Assembly: GCF_015500095.1 (NCBI RefSeq)
Contig: NZ_CP062983.1
Span: forward strand, 4,774,001-4,838,000
Direction: 5' to 3'
Length of the DNA stretch: 64,000 bases
Source of the DNA: Phototrophicus methaneseepsis
GTDB taxonomy: Bacteria; Chloroflexota; Anaerolineae; Aggregatilineales; Phototrophicaceae
Shown: piece after piece, positions 41,091 to 50,138 of the stretch
Layout of the letters: every line of letters starts with the position of its first letter
Position numbering within the stretch: position 1 is the stretch's first letter
Made by a program: the position numbers and the translations under genes
Notes under the pieces: model-generated
The model's database searches: none
Told to the model about the DNA's origin: nothing
The model's input: only the letters and a program-made list of their open reading frames with translations

Positions 41091-41627
41091 ATGGCGGAAA
41101 TGACTTGGGAAAAGAGCGCCATCGCAAGCACGGATACAATCAAAGCCAAAAAATCAGAACGCCTTAAGTTCCTGGCAGGTGGCTTGCTGATTGTGGTTGC
41201 AATCGTCGTATTGATGGCTTCCGGTACCGCTAGCGGTGCCCGGTACTTCATCAGCGTGGATGATGTCGTCAACAGCCCGCAGTATGTCGGCCAGACAGTC
41301 CGCCTCACGGGTTCCGTCTTCGGCGAAACGATTCGCTACAATAGCGATGATGGCGAATTATCCTTCAGCATCGCCAATATCCCAGATGATTACGAAGATC
41401 TGGCGACAGCACTGCACGAGGCTGTGAATAATCCGTTGGTTACAACGTTGCCCATTCACATGTCCGACACCACGAAGCCGGACCTGTTGCAGCACGAAGC
41501 ACAGGCGATCCTGACGGGCCGCATGGGCGAAGATGGCATCTTCTACGCTACAGAAGTACAGCTCAAGTGCCCCAGCCGCTTCGAAGAGGATACCCCCGGC
41601 AGCATGATTCATTTGCAGCAGGGTTAG
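41091..41627 (+). CDS. ccmE: Cytochrome c maturation haem chaperone CcmE (Cys type)
   Basis: 178 aa from the ATG at 41091 with GGAG 7 nt upstream. An N-terminal anchor (FLAGGLLIVVAIVVLMA) precedes an OB-fold-like domain (YVGQTVRLTGSVFGETI, GELSFSIANIPDD). CcmE usually binds haem covalently through His in HxxxY near its end. Here the corresponding place reads VQLKCPSRFEE, so a cysteine takes the position of the histidine, as in the CxxxY variants, and the tyrosine is replaced by Phe. First gene of the maturation operon, 4 bp before ccmF. Confidence 0.9.
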   Translation: MAEMTWEKSAIASTDTIKAKKSERLKFLAGGLLIVVAIVVLMASGTASGARYFISVDDVVNSPQYVGQTVRLTGSVFGETIRYNSDDGELSFSIANIPDDYEDLATALHEAVNNPLVTTLPIHMSDTTKPDLLQHEAQAILTGRMGEDGIFYATEVQLKCPSRFEEDTPGSMIHLQQG

Positions 41628-41631
41628 GCCC

Positions 41632-43713
41632 ATGCTGTCAGAAATTGGCCTGATTGCGCTCGTATTCGCCTTCATTGCCGCCATATACGCAATCATCGCC
41701 TCCACATTGGGAGCGTGGCGACATCACGAAAATAGCATCGTCAGCGGTCGTAACGCTGCGCTCGCAACGTTCCCATTGCTCATTGTTGCAGCAGGTGCCC
41801 TGTTAGTCGCGCTGCTCACCAAGGATTATCAAAATACGTATGTGTGGTCTGTAACGGACCCACAAACGCCGATGTTCTATCGCTTCACGGCGCTATGGGG
41901 ATCTCAGAAGGGATCGCTGCTATTCTGGTGTCTGACGATGAGCGCCTTTTCATTTGGGGCTGTCTGGTTCAACTGGCATAGTGATCGCCGCCTGATGCCC
42001 TATACCATCGCCTTCATGATGGCGACACTGGCTTTCTTCATCGGCATCACCCTCGTACTAGAAAATCCATTTCAGCGCTGGTGGCTGGACGCCACAACAG
42101 GCGAGACTTTCGCCGCGTTGCTCGTCCCTGCCAATGCGGCCATCCCGCCGGATAGTTTGTTAGCCTCAACAGCCAGCGGATTAAACCCGCTGCTGCGTCA
42201 CTTCGGCATGATCATCCACCCGCCGATGCTCTACATGGGCTTCGTCGGCTTTGTGGTGCCGTTCGCATTCGCGATGGCAGCCCTTGCCTCTGGCGACCTC
42301 AGCACCAACTGGATCCGTGCGACGCGCCGCTGGGCGTTGATTGCATGGATATTCCTCAGTTTGGGGCTTATCTTAGGGGGCCGATGGGCTTATGACGTGC
42401 TGGGATGGGGTGGTTATTGGGGCTGGGACCCTGTCGAGAATGCGGCCTTCTTGCCCTGGCTGATTGGCACAGCCTTCATCCACAGTGTGATGATCCAGCA
42501 AAAGCGCGGTATGCTCAAAGTCTGGAATATGTTCCTGGTGATTTTCACCTTCTCGGCAGTCTTGTTCGGCACATTTGCCACCCGCAGCGGCGTCATTGAA
42601 AGCGTGCACAGCTTCGCCCGCAGCGAGATCGGCTATCCGATGCTCATCTTTTGGGCGAGCATGACGATTATCGGCGTTGGGCTGCTGCTGTGGCGCTGGA
42701 ACCGGGGCGAACTGCGCGACGAACGCAGTAATACGTCCCTGCTCAGCCGAGAATCGCTCTTTGTGCTGAATAACGTTATCTTCATGGCGCTCACGCTGAC
42801 GATCTTCTTCGGCAGCTTCGGCCTACCGATTTTCTCCGAGCTATTCATGGATACGGAGATCACCGTAGGTACGGAATACTTCATGATTGTCACGCCGCCA
42901 CTCTTCGCGGCTCTTTACGTTCTGATGGGTGTGGCCCCGCTCTCTGCCTGGGGGGCCTCTTCCGCCGCACGCCTGAGCAGTGCACTGTTCGTCCCCATGT
43001 TGCTAACGGTCGTCACGCTCGTCCTGCTCATCTTCGCCACCCCCATGACGCCTGTCGCCTTCATCGGCTATGGCGTGGTGCTGCTGGCAGGCTATGTCGC
43101 GCTGTACGAGATTTTCCGGGGTGTGCGTGCCCGCATGGCAACTCGTCAGGAAAATCCGTTACAAGCACTCGTCAAGCTATTCGGACGCAATCAACAGCGT
43201 TACGGCGGCTATATCGTCCACGTTGGCGTCGTGATTATTGGCCTGGGCGTCATTGGTAGCACCGTCTTCCAATACGAGACGCGCCGGACCCTGGCTATGG
43301 GCGAAGTCGAACAGATTGACAGCCAATACGCCGTCCGTTATGACGACTATCAGGAAGGCGTCGCCTCAGATGGGCGACGACTCCATGTTGCCTCGTTAAC
43401 CCTGCTGCAAAATGGCAACCCCATTGCAACCATACAGCCGCGAGAAGATGACTTCGGCGAGATGTCTATGATGATCGCAGGCGCGCACAGCACGCTCAGC
43501 AATGATTTTTATGTGCTACTGGATGCCTGGGATACCCAACGCGGGCTGGCGGCTTTCGTGCTTTATATCAACCCCCTGGTGAACTTCGTCTGGTGGGGTG
43601 GCATTGTGCTGATTATTGGCACGCTGATTGCTGCATGGCCTAAACAGGTTGTTCCGCGCAGCCTGCGTGCACGTCATACAACGCCCGCAGCGGAAGGGCT
43701 GCAAACCACATGA
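41632..43713 (+). CDS. ccmF: Cytochrome c haem lyase subunit CcmF
   Basis: 693 aa polytopic membrane protein. The tryptophan-rich haem-handling motif WGGYWGWDPVENAAFLPW is complete (about 262-279), with LRHFGMIIHPPMLYMGFVG before it and FGTFATRSGVIESVHSF after it, both family hallmarks. Near the C-terminus a soluble loop (RRTLAMGEVEQIDSQYAV) lies before the final helix. In its family it joins haem from CcmE to the CxxCH cysteines of apocytochromes with CcmH. Its stop overlaps the ccmH start by 4 bp (ATGA). Confidence 0.95.
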   Translation: MLSEIGLIALVFAFIAAIYAIIASTLGAWRHHENSIVSGRNAALATFPLLIVAAGALLVALLTKDYQNTYVWSVTDPQTPMFYRFTALWGSQKGSLLFWCLTMSAFSFGAVWFNWHSDRRLMPYTIAFMMATLAFFIGITLVLENPFQRWWLDATTGETFAALLVPANAAIPPDSLLASTASGLNPLLRHFGMIIHPPMLYMGFVGFVVPFAFAMAALASGDLSTNWIRATRRWALIAWIFLSLGLILGGRWAYDVLGWGGYWGWDPVENAAFLPWLIGTAFIHSVMIQQKRGMLKVWNMFLVIFTFSAVLFGTFATRSGVIESVHSFARSEIGYPMLIFWASMTIIGVGLLLWRWNRGELRDERSNTSLLSRESLFVLNNVIFMALTLTIFFGSFGLPIFSELFMDTEITVGTEYFMIVTPPLFAALYVLMGVAPLSAWGASSAARLSSALFVPMLLTVVTLVLLIFATPMTPVAFIGYGVVLLAGYVALYEIFRGVRARMATRQENPLQALVKLFGRNQQRYGGYIVHVGVVIIGLGVIGSTVFQYETRRTLAMGEVEQIDSQYAVRYDDYQEGVASDGRRLHVASLTLLQNGNPIATIQPREDDFGEMSMMIAGAHSTLSNDFYVLLDAWDTQRGLAAFVLYINPLVNFVWWGGIVLIIGTLIAAWPKQVVPRSLRARHTTPAAEGLQTT

Positions 43714-44189
43714 AGCACGTCCCTTTCAGACATTTTTTGCTCCTGATCATCCTTGTAAGTATGGCGCTACCCGCTTTCGCCCAGACATCAACTGTCACAG
43801 ATGATGAAGTCCGTGACGTCGCGGAGCATATGTACTGCCCCATCTGCGAAAATGAACCACTTGATGACTGCCGCAATGTAACGTGTATGCAGTGGAAGGC
43901 TGAAATTCGCCGTATGTTGGGCGAAGGCATGAGCCAGCAAGCGATCGTTGATGATTTCGTCGCCCGCTATGGCGATCAAGTCGTCGGCGTGCCTGTAAAT
44001 CCCTTCCTACGTGCCCTCTCATTAGGCCTCCCTATTCTGATCTTACTGGCCGCCTTCTTCATTGGTTGGCGCACATTCAGCCGATGGCGAGCCGCACCTA
44101 TGGAATCGGCTTCTGCAGATGCAGCACCCGTTATCAGCGAAGACGACGCCCTTTATCGAGATATGCTGGAACGTGACCTGGGTTCATGA
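43710..44189 (+). CDS. ccmH: Cytochrome c maturation thiol protein CcmH
   Basis: 159 aa. Signal peptide (FLLLIILVSMALPAFAQ), then the CcmH domain: VRDVAEHMYCPICENEPLDDC with the redox pair CPIC (usual form LRCxxC), and the helical part MLGEGMSQQAIVDDFVARYGD. Two more cysteines (DDC and VTC) are additional. A C-terminal membrane segment (ALSLGLPILILLAAFFIGW) anchors it. It reduces or presents apocytochrome thiols to CcmF. It overlaps both neighbours by 4 bp. Confidence 0.92.
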   Translation: MKHVPFRHFLLLIILVSMALPAFAQTSTVTDDEVRDVAEHMYCPICENEPLDDCRNVTCMQWKAEIRRMLGEGMSQQAIVDDFVARYGDQVVGVPVNPFLRALSLGLPILILLAAFFIGWRTFSRWRAAPMESASADAAPVISEDDALYRDMLERDLGS

Positions 44190-44770
44190 TGACTGAATTG
44201 GATTTTTTGCAAGAGGCTGACCCCAAGCCGACCCGGCGCAGCTTCAGCCCAGGTTCGATTGCGATCCTCATCGGGCTGATTGTCTTCGCTGTGGTGCTGG
44301 CTGTGCAACTGGGCAACCAACGTGTGATTCAGCCGCAACCGGGGGAAGCTATCCGAGATTTCTCGCTAACCACGTTTGAGGGTGAAGCGCTCAACACAGC
44401 CGACCTGCGCGGCAAAATCCTGGTGATTAACTTCTGGGGGAGCTGGTGCGCCCCCTGCCGCGATGAAGCACCTGATTTACAAGCCATCTGGGAAGATTAC
44501 GGCGGCGAAGATGTGGTACTGATCGGAGTCAATTGGAATGACATTGAGGGAAGCGCGCGCGCTTTCATTGATGAATTTGGCCTGACATTCCCCAATGGGC
44601 CAGATATTGGCGAAAAGATTGCCGAGCAGTACGCCATTACAGGTGCGCCGGAAACCTTCATCGTAGATCAGGAGGGAACGATTGCTGCCGCCATCATCCA
44701 GCCTACAAACTATGATGCCCTAGCCCAGGTTATCACCCGGTTGCAAGCCAACGGAGGCACAGACTCATGA
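44186..44770 (+). CDS. ccmG: Thioredoxin-like thiol reductant CcmG/ResA
   Basis: 194 aa. One N-terminal membrane anchor (GSIAILIGLIVFAVVLAVQL). The thioredoxin fold has the active site WGSWCAPC (WCxPC type), with ILVINF before it and EYA-type ITGAPETFIVD (cis-proline) after it. Keeps the haem-binding cysteines of apocytochromes reduced outside the membrane. Start codons ATGATG at 44186; either may be used. Coupled to both neighbours by 4-bp overlaps. Confidence 0.92.
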   Translation: MMTELDFLQEADPKPTRRSFSPGSIAILIGLIVFAVVLAVQLGNQRVIQPQPGEAIRDFSLTTFEGEALNTADLRGKILVINFWGSWCAPCRDEAPDLQAIWEDYGGEDVVLIGVNWNDIEGSARAFIDEFGLTFPNGPDIGEKIAEQYAITGAPETFIVDQEGTIAAAIIQPTNYDALAQVITRLQANGGTDS

Positions 44771-45165
44771 GCTTAGCAGCGCTCCTGGTCGGGCTGGGAC
44801 TACTGGCCGTCGTATTGTGGTTCGTCCTGCGCCCATTGATGCAAACACCGCGTTCAGCCGCCCTACCGTTGGACCGCCAGCGGGAACGTGCGCTGGCCTA
44901 TTATGAGCGTGTTCTGACCAACATCCGCGATCTGGACGAAGACCATGCCACGGGTAAAATCGATGAAGCATCGTACCAGCAGCAGCGGGAGTTATGGGCC
45001 AGCCGGGGCGTACAAATCCTGAAGATGCTGGATACGCTCGATCACGAGCAGCCCCTCGTCAGCGACCGGCAGGCCGATGATGCCACCATCGACGCGGCCA
45101 TCGAAGACGCCGTACAGCAAGCAGAAACAACCCGTACCCAACAACAAACGTTATCCGCAACCTAA
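44767..45165 (+). CDS. CcmI-like small membrane protein
   Basis: 132 aa. One N-terminal helix (LAALLVGLGLLAVVLWFVL) is followed by a charged helical domain (ERALAYYERVLTNIRDLDEDH, GKIDEASYQQQRELWASR). This pattern of membrane helix, loop and DxDxxxGKI-xxxYxxxR is found in short CcmI-type proteins of such operons. The tail of the next protein repeats it (LDAQHDQGQINHDLYQRQRA). Overlaps ccmG by 4 bp. A role in cytochrome c assembly is inferred from position. Confidence 0.7.
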   Translation: MSLAALLVGLGLLAVVLWFVLRPLMQTPRSAALPLDRQRERALAYYERVLTNIRDLDEDHATGKIDEASYQQQRELWASRGVQILKMLDTLDHEQPLVSDRQADDATIDAAIEDAVQQAETTRTQQQTLSAT

Positions 45166-45168
45166 CCC

Positions 45169-47094
45169 ATGCGCCATCATGTAACCAACACAGGTCAGGC
45201 CAACGTCTTGAATCAGCGCAAACAATCCATTCGCATCCATCCATTCGCCTGGCTTCTGCCATTGATGATGCTTTTCAGCGCTTGTAGTAATCTGGCGGGA
45301 GAACAGCATATCGTGGCGACCTTCACGCCCAGTGCGGCTGTTTCCGCTGTGCTGACGACGGATGACGCCCCCAACCAATCGCCCGATTTACGCGATGGGG
45401 CGATAATCTACCAGCAGAATTGCACAAGCTGCCATGGTACAGGTGGCGCTGGTGATGGTGAACTCGTCCAGGATGGCAGCGTACCCACGATGCCTTCTTT
45501 CCTCGATGTAGACCATATGCGCCAACAAGAACCCGCTGATTATTATGACATCATCACACATGGCCGTATCGAAAACCTGATGCCGCCCTGGGAGGAAGCG
45601 CTCACCCAGCAACAACGCTGGGATGTCGCCATGTACGTCTATACCCTGCAATATTCGCTGGACCAAGTGCACCTGGGCCAGGATGTTTACAGCGCCCAGT
45701 GCGTCGATTGTCATGGCATTGGCGGCGAAGGCGATGGTCCTGAAATGGTCGAATCGGGCCGCAGCGCTTTTGATATGACCAATATTCTGGATACAGCCGC
45801 TTTAACAGATAACAATATCTACGTCAGCGTATCAGAAGGCATCGGCGACGAAATGCCTGCTTTTGCCGATGATCTGACCGAGGAAGAGATGTGGGCCGCC
45901 GTCGCTTATGCGCGTACCCAATCGCTGGCGAACTTTGACGCCTCGCGCGATGCAAATCTACGGCTGGCTGAACCCGGTGAAACGGTCACCATCAGCGGCA
46001 CCGTATCCCAGGGCACGCAAGACGCAAGCCTACCCGATTCGCTGCAAGTCGGTCTGCGGTATGGCTCCCAGGAAAGCGGCGTGCAGTCCCAGGATGTTAC
46101 GATGGGGACGGATGGCAGCTATACCTTTACAGAAGTCCCCGTCCAGCCAGATTATGAATATGTCATCTTCGTCATCTATGGCGAACAGGCTTTCTTGAGC
46201 GAAGTGCTCACAGGTGATCAACTCCTGCTAGAGAATACGCTCAATCTAGCTCTGTATGAAACCACAGATGATCCTGCTGTGCTCACGATCAGCCAGCTAG
46301 AGACGGCCATCGGCGCAGATCGGCTGGATGTCGAGAATGTGACGACCGGGCTGGTCTTCAACCAGAGCATTACCTTTACCAATCACTCAGATCGTCTCTT
46401 TGCGATTGCGGCCCCCACCCAGAGCGGCCAACGAAGCACCGTCTCGACATTGATTCAGCTACCGCCTGGGGCCATTATTCTCAATTCACCGGATGACCCG
46501 CGTTTCATTATCGTACAGCAGCAGTACGCGCTCATCTACACAGAACCGCTGCTACCGGGCGAAACGACTGTCAATGTCGCGTTCTTCCTGCCTTATGAAA
46601 GCGAGGCCGTCATTGACCAGCCCTGGCAGTATCCTATTGAAGGCGAAGTCACCGTTTACCTGGCCCCGCCCAATATTGACCTATTGAGCGACACGCTCCA
46701 ACCAGGCGAGGATAGGGTCATCAATGGGGTGACATACCGTGCTTACAGCGAAGAGCGCGACCAGGCTGCCAACGCATCGACAATCTACACGCTACAGGGC
46801 GAACTTTTTGGCCGTGCAGCGAATGCGGATGGAAATGTCGTCCCATCCGATGTATTGTTGCCTGTGCTACTGGTCGGTGTCGCTCTGCTCATCCTGATTG
46901 TAGCCGTGCTGGTCATACGGACGCAGCATAGCCCGAAAACAGATGCAGAGATACAGCAGTTGGTCCACCAGATAGCAGAACTCGACGCGCAGCACGACCA
47001 GGGACAGATCAATCATGATTTGTACCAACGGCAGCGTGCCGATTTAAAAGCACGGTTAGCGGCGTTAATGTCCCAAAACGACGACGCATCATAA
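45169..47094 (+). CDS. Di-haem cytochrome c lipoprotein with CcmI-like tail
   Basis: 641 aa. The N-terminus has a lipobox-like LFSACS at about residue 40, so it is probably lipid-anchored. Two cytochrome c domains follow: CTSCH and CVDCH, each with GxGxGDG nearby and methionine candidates in NLMPPWEEAL and GDEMPAFADDL. A long beta-rich part follows (TVTISGTVSQGTQDASLPD, ITFTNHSDRLFAIAAPTQSG). A C-terminal membrane segment (VLLPVLLVGVALLILIVAVLVI) ends in a charged helix like that of the preceding gene. The mixture of a cytochrome with a maturation-type tail, inside the ccm operon, is unusual. It may accept electrons or serve assembly. Confidence 0.82.
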   Translation: MRHHVTNTGQANVLNQRKQSIRIHPFAWLLPLMMLFSACSNLAGEQHIVATFTPSAAVSAVLTTDDAPNQSPDLRDGAIIYQQNCTSCHGTGGAGDGELVQDGSVPTMPSFLDVDHMRQQEPADYYDIITHGRIENLMPPWEEALTQQQRWDVAMYVYTLQYSLDQVHLGQDVYSAQCVDCHGIGGEGDGPEMVESGRSAFDMTNILDTAALTDNNIYVSVSEGIGDEMPAFADDLTEEEMWAAVAYARTQSLANFDASRDANLRLAEPGETVTISGTVSQGTQDASLPDSLQVGLRYGSQESGVQSQDVTMGTDGSYTFTEVPVQPDYEYVIFVIYGEQAFLSEVLTGDQLLLENTLNLALYETTDDPAVLTISQLETAIGADRLDVENVTTGLVFNQSITFTNHSDRLFAIAAPTQSGQRSTVSTLIQLPPGAIILNSPDDPRFIIVQQQYALIYTEPLLPGETTVNVAFFLPYESEAVIDQPWQYPIEGEVTVYLAPPNIDLLSDTLQPGEDRVINGVTYRAYSEERDQAANASTIYTLQGELFGRAANADGNVVPSDVLLPVLLVGVALLILIVAVLVIRTQHSPKTDAEIQQLVHQIAELDAQHDQGQINHDLYQRQRADLKARLAALMSQNDDAS

Positions 47095-47122
47095 AAATAC
47101 ACTTGAACTAGAGGAGATTTGA

Positions 47123-48514
47123 ATGCGTAAACTGACGATCAGCTTACTTATAGCCGCCATTGCGCTCATGGGGATTCTGCCCATCAGCGCCCAGGACACA
47201 GCAACCCCGACGGATGCACCAACCGACGAAGCCGCAGAAGTCGCCACGGAAGAAGTCACAGAAGAAGCGATGGAAGAGGCAACAGAAGAAGCGACCGTTG
47301 ACGAAACAACCGACGAAACCACAGACGAGGCGACAGAAGAAGATGGCAGCATCGTCGTCAACGAACTGGGTTTAACATTGCCGGAAGAATGGGGTGCGAT
47401 CATCGACTCTGAAGGCTATGTGCTGGTCGCTGATTTCAACGTCGATGTTGTGTTGGATGAAGCCGCCGCCGCTGGCGAAGACCCCGTCATCCCTGAAAAT
47501 CCGCTGGTGATGCGCCTGATTATGGCCGGAATTCCCGCCAGCGAAGAACCACAGACGGTTATCGACCTCGTCAAGCAATTCACTGGCGTGCCAGAAGATG
47601 GCCCAGCCGTTGAAGAAGTCGAAGTTGATGGCATCACATTTGGCCGCATTAACGCATCCGACACAGAATCCGGCGTTTATATTCTGGGCCGTTACCTAGC
47701 AGACGATCTATTCCTGCTCGCCAGCCTCGTAGGTCCAATTGATGTTGTCGAAGCCAAGTACGAGACAGCGCTGGACGTCTACCTGAATGCTGAGCCCGCT
47801 TTGCAGCCGATGATCCCGGAAGAAGCCGAATTGGCTGCGCTGTATAGTGAGATCCCACAGAGCACCACTGAAGAAGGCTACCCCGTCCTTGGTGACCCTG
47901 AAGCAGAGGCAAAGGTTACAGAAATTGGCAGCTTTGCATGCTCTGCCTGTAAAGTCTTCCATGATCAGGTTTACCCGGAACTGCTCGACCGCATCATCGC
48001 GGGTGAAGTCGTCCTGACTTATGTGCCGATTGCCAGCACAGGCAGCTACCCCAACGGCGTTTACGCCGCAGAAGTCGCCCTATGCGCGGGCCAGCAAGGC
48101 CAATTCTGGCCAGTCTTCGATGCACTTTATGCTGCGCAGGCCCATGGTGGTACAGCCTTCATCCCCAGCCGCGTTGAGCAGGCAGTGGATGTCCTCGGCC
48201 TGGATAAAGATGCTTTCGATACCTGCATCGCTGAAGGCCAAATGTCCGAAGTCGTCGAAACAGCCGAACAATTCGCACTGGGAGTCCCCGGCTATACCGG
48301 TACCCCGGCACTTATCGTCAACGACGAACTGCTGGAAGGCTTTGCTCCGGTCATCCTGAATGCCGCTATCGACGAAGCACTGGGCATTGCCCCGGCTGAA
48401 GAAGCAACCGAAGAAGTCACAGAAGAAGCAAGTGACGAAACAGCCGCAGAAGCGACTGAGGAAGTCTCCGAAGAAGCAACTGTTGAAGCAACCGAAGAAA
48501 GCACTGACGATTAA
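47123..48514 (+). CDS. Secreted DsbA-like thioredoxin-fold protein
   Basis: 463 aa. Signal peptide LLIAAIALMGILPISAQ. A Thr/Glu-rich acidic stretch (repeats like EEVTEEAMEEATEEA) covers about 28-75, then a domain of unknown type. A DsbA-like domain starts at about 255 (VLGDPEAEAKVTEIGSF) with CSAC as the redox pair, FWPVFDALYAA, and TPALIVND near the cis-proline. A second acidic repeat (EEATEEVTEEASDETAA) ends the protein. It lies between the cytochrome lipoprotein and ccmA and probably oxidises or shuffles thiols of exported cytochromes. The acidic repeats probably act as flexible linkers. Confidence 0.85.
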   Translation: MRKLTISLLIAAIALMGILPISAQDTATPTDAPTDEAAEVATEEVTEEAMEEATEEATVDETTDETTDEATEEDGSIVVNELGLTLPEEWGAIIDSEGYVLVADFNVDVVLDEAAAAGEDPVIPENPLVMRLIMAGIPASEEPQTVIDLVKQFTGVPEDGPAVEEVEVDGITFGRINASDTESGVYILGRYLADDLFLLASLVGPIDVVEAKYETALDVYLNAEPALQPMIPEEAELAALYSEIPQSTTEEGYPVLGDPEAEAKVTEIGSFACSACKVFHDQVYPELLDRIIAGEVVLTYVPIASTGSYPNGVYAAEVALCAGQQGQFWPVFDALYAAQAHGGTAFIPSRVEQAVDVLGLDKDAFDTCIAEGQMSEVVETAEQFALGVPGYTGTPALIVNDELLEGFAPVILNAAIDEALGIAPAEEATEEVTEEASDETAAEATEEVSEEATVEATEESTDD

Positions 48515-48516
48515 CA

Positions 48517-49299
48517 ATGACTGAAACACGCCCGGTGGTGGCAATCCGTGGGCTGGTCAAGGCATATGGGTTTATGCCTGTGCTGCGCCAGCTTGATCTT
48601 GATGTCATGCATGGTGAGTGTGTGGCGCTGCTCGGCCCAAACGGCAGCGGCAAATCGACACTACTCAAGCTTATCGCCGGGCTGACAAAGCCCACAGCGG
48701 GCACTATTGAAGTTGGTGGCTGGCAAATGCCCCAGGAAGCACATGCTGTCCGGGCGCAGCTCGGCATGGTCAGCCACCAATCGCTGCTTTATGGTAACCT
48801 GACCGCGCGCGAAAATTTGCGTTTCTTCGCACGTCTCTACAATTTACCCAGGCAGGGCCGCGACGCGCGTATCAGCGATCTGCTGGAACAAGTCGGCCTG
48901 ACGCGACGCGCTGAAAGCCTCGTGCGGACGTTTTCAAGAGGCATGCAGCAACGGCTGAGTATTGCACGCGCGCTGTTGCCCCAGCCTCACGTCCTCTTAT
49001 TTGATGAGCCTTACAGCGGGCTTGACCAGGATGCCGCCGCCATGCTGGATGAAATCCTGATCCAGACGCACCGTGATGGGCAGACCATGCTCATCTCGAC
49101 ACATTTATTGGAACGCGCACAGCATACCGCCAGCCGTGTGATCATCCTCAACCGGGGCAGAATCGCCCTGGATACCCCTGCGGATGCCATCCCACCGAAC
49201 CAGCTCGCAATCCAGTATGCTGCCGCTACAAGTGATGCCCAACAGGCCAGCACAAATACAAATACCGAATCAACCTCACAAACGGAGCAGCCTGCATGA
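48517..49299 (+). CDS. ccmA: Haem exporter ATP-binding protein CcmA
   Basis: 260 aa ABC ATPase. Walker A GPNGSGKST (about 46-54), Q-loop SHQSLLYGNL, a signature region reading FSRGMQQRLS, Walker B HVLLFDEP and a D-loop SGLDQ, with the switch histidine in STHLLER. The family partner is CcmB, encoded next with a 4-bp overlap. The complex releases holo-CcmE by ATP hydrolysis. A Thr/Gln-rich tail of about 25 residues is extra. Confidence 0.92.
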   Translation: MTETRPVVAIRGLVKAYGFMPVLRQLDLDVMHGECVALLGPNGSGKSTLLKLIAGLTKPTAGTIEVGGWQMPQEAHAVRAQLGMVSHQSLLYGNLTARENLRFFARLYNLPRQGRDARISDLLEQVGLTRRAESLVRTFSRGMQQRLSIARALLPQPHVLLFDEPYSGLDQDAAAMLDEILIQTHRDGQTMLISTHLLERAQHTASRVIILNRGRIALDTPADAIPPNQLAIQYAAATSDAQQASTNTNTESTSQTEQPA

Positions 49300-49973
49300 A
49301 AACACCTTTCTGGCAGGCCGTAATCGCCCTCATCAGTAAAGACCTCCTGGCAGAAGTCCGCAGCCGTGAACTGATTAGCATCATGGGTTTGTTTGCGCTG
49401 CTGAGTGTCATTATTTTCAGCTTTGCCCTGGAGATGGACCGTGAAGCCCGTGAAACGGCTATCAGTGGCGTATTATGGGTCACAGTCGTCTTTGCCAGTA
49501 TCCTGGGCCTGAATCGCAGTATGAGTGCTGAGCGTGAACAGGGCAGCTTTGATGCCCTATTGCTCGCCCCTGTGGATCGTGGGGCCTTGTTCATCGGCAA
49601 ATTTCTGGGGAATTTCGCCCTTGTGCTGCTGGTCGGGCTGGCGCTGCTGCCACTAGGGACCCTGCTCTACAACATCAACCTGATCGACCCCTGGGTGCTG
49701 GTGGTCCTGGTCCTGGGGATATTTGGCATTAGCTGTACAGGAACCCTCCTCGCCGCCATGACATCCCAGACGCGCGCGCGTGATGCCCTACTTTCGATAG
49801 CGATGCTCCCCGTGATTCTGCCTGTCTTGTTAGCCGCCGTCAAAGCAACAACGGCCATTATCAGCGGCGACCCCATGTCAGATTGGCAGGCATGGCCGCA
49901 GGTGCTGCTCGTCGTAGATCTCATTTATCTGGTGATCTGCTTCTTTACATTTGGGTTTGCCATCGAAGAATAA
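49296..49973 (+). CDS. ccmB: Haem exporter permease CcmB
   Basis: 225 aa with six hydrophobic segments (LISIMGLFALLSVIIFSFAL, VLWVTVVFASILG, FALVLLVGLALLPLGTLLY, VLVVLVLGIFGISCTGTLLA, IAMLPVILPVLLAAVKAT, VDLIYLVICFFTFGFAI). EREQGSFDALLLAPVDR after helix 2 is the CcmB signature region. It pairs with CcmA. Last gene of the operon; a terminator follows and no ccmC is found behind it. Confidence 0.92.
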   Translation: MKTPFWQAVIALISKDLLAEVRSRELISIMGLFALLSVIIFSFALEMDREARETAISGVLWVTVVFASILGLNRSMSAEREQGSFDALLLAPVDRGALFIGKFLGNFALVLLVGLALLPLGTLLYNINLIDPWVLVVLVLGIFGISCTGTLLAAMTSQTRARDALLSIAMLPVILPVLLAAVKATTAIISGDPMSDWQAWPQVLLVVDLIYLVICFFTFGFAIEE

Positions 49974-50092
49974 GCTGCATCGCCACGCGCTAGTGTCGGG
50001 CATACTCAGGTCAACAACTCATTTTGTCATCAAATGTCACTATATATGCCGTATTCCGCAAGGAATAGAAAATACAGGATGTGAAGGTGCAT

Positions 50093-50121
50093 GGCCCTGG
50101 ATTACCACCAGGGCCGTTTTT
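50093..50121 (+). terminator. Terminator of the ccm operon
   Basis: GGCCCTGG (50093-50100) and CCAGGGCC (50108-50115), then G and seven T residues. The 119 bases between the ccmB stop and this hairpin contain nothing recognisable. Confidence 0.85.
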
Positions 50122-50138
50122 TTACTGTTTGCTGATGC

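Noticed and set aside
47160-47375. 71-codon plus-strand frame rich in Lys and Gln in the DsbA-like gene
   Set aside because: It is a frame-shifted reading of the acidic Thr/Glu repeats of the real gene.
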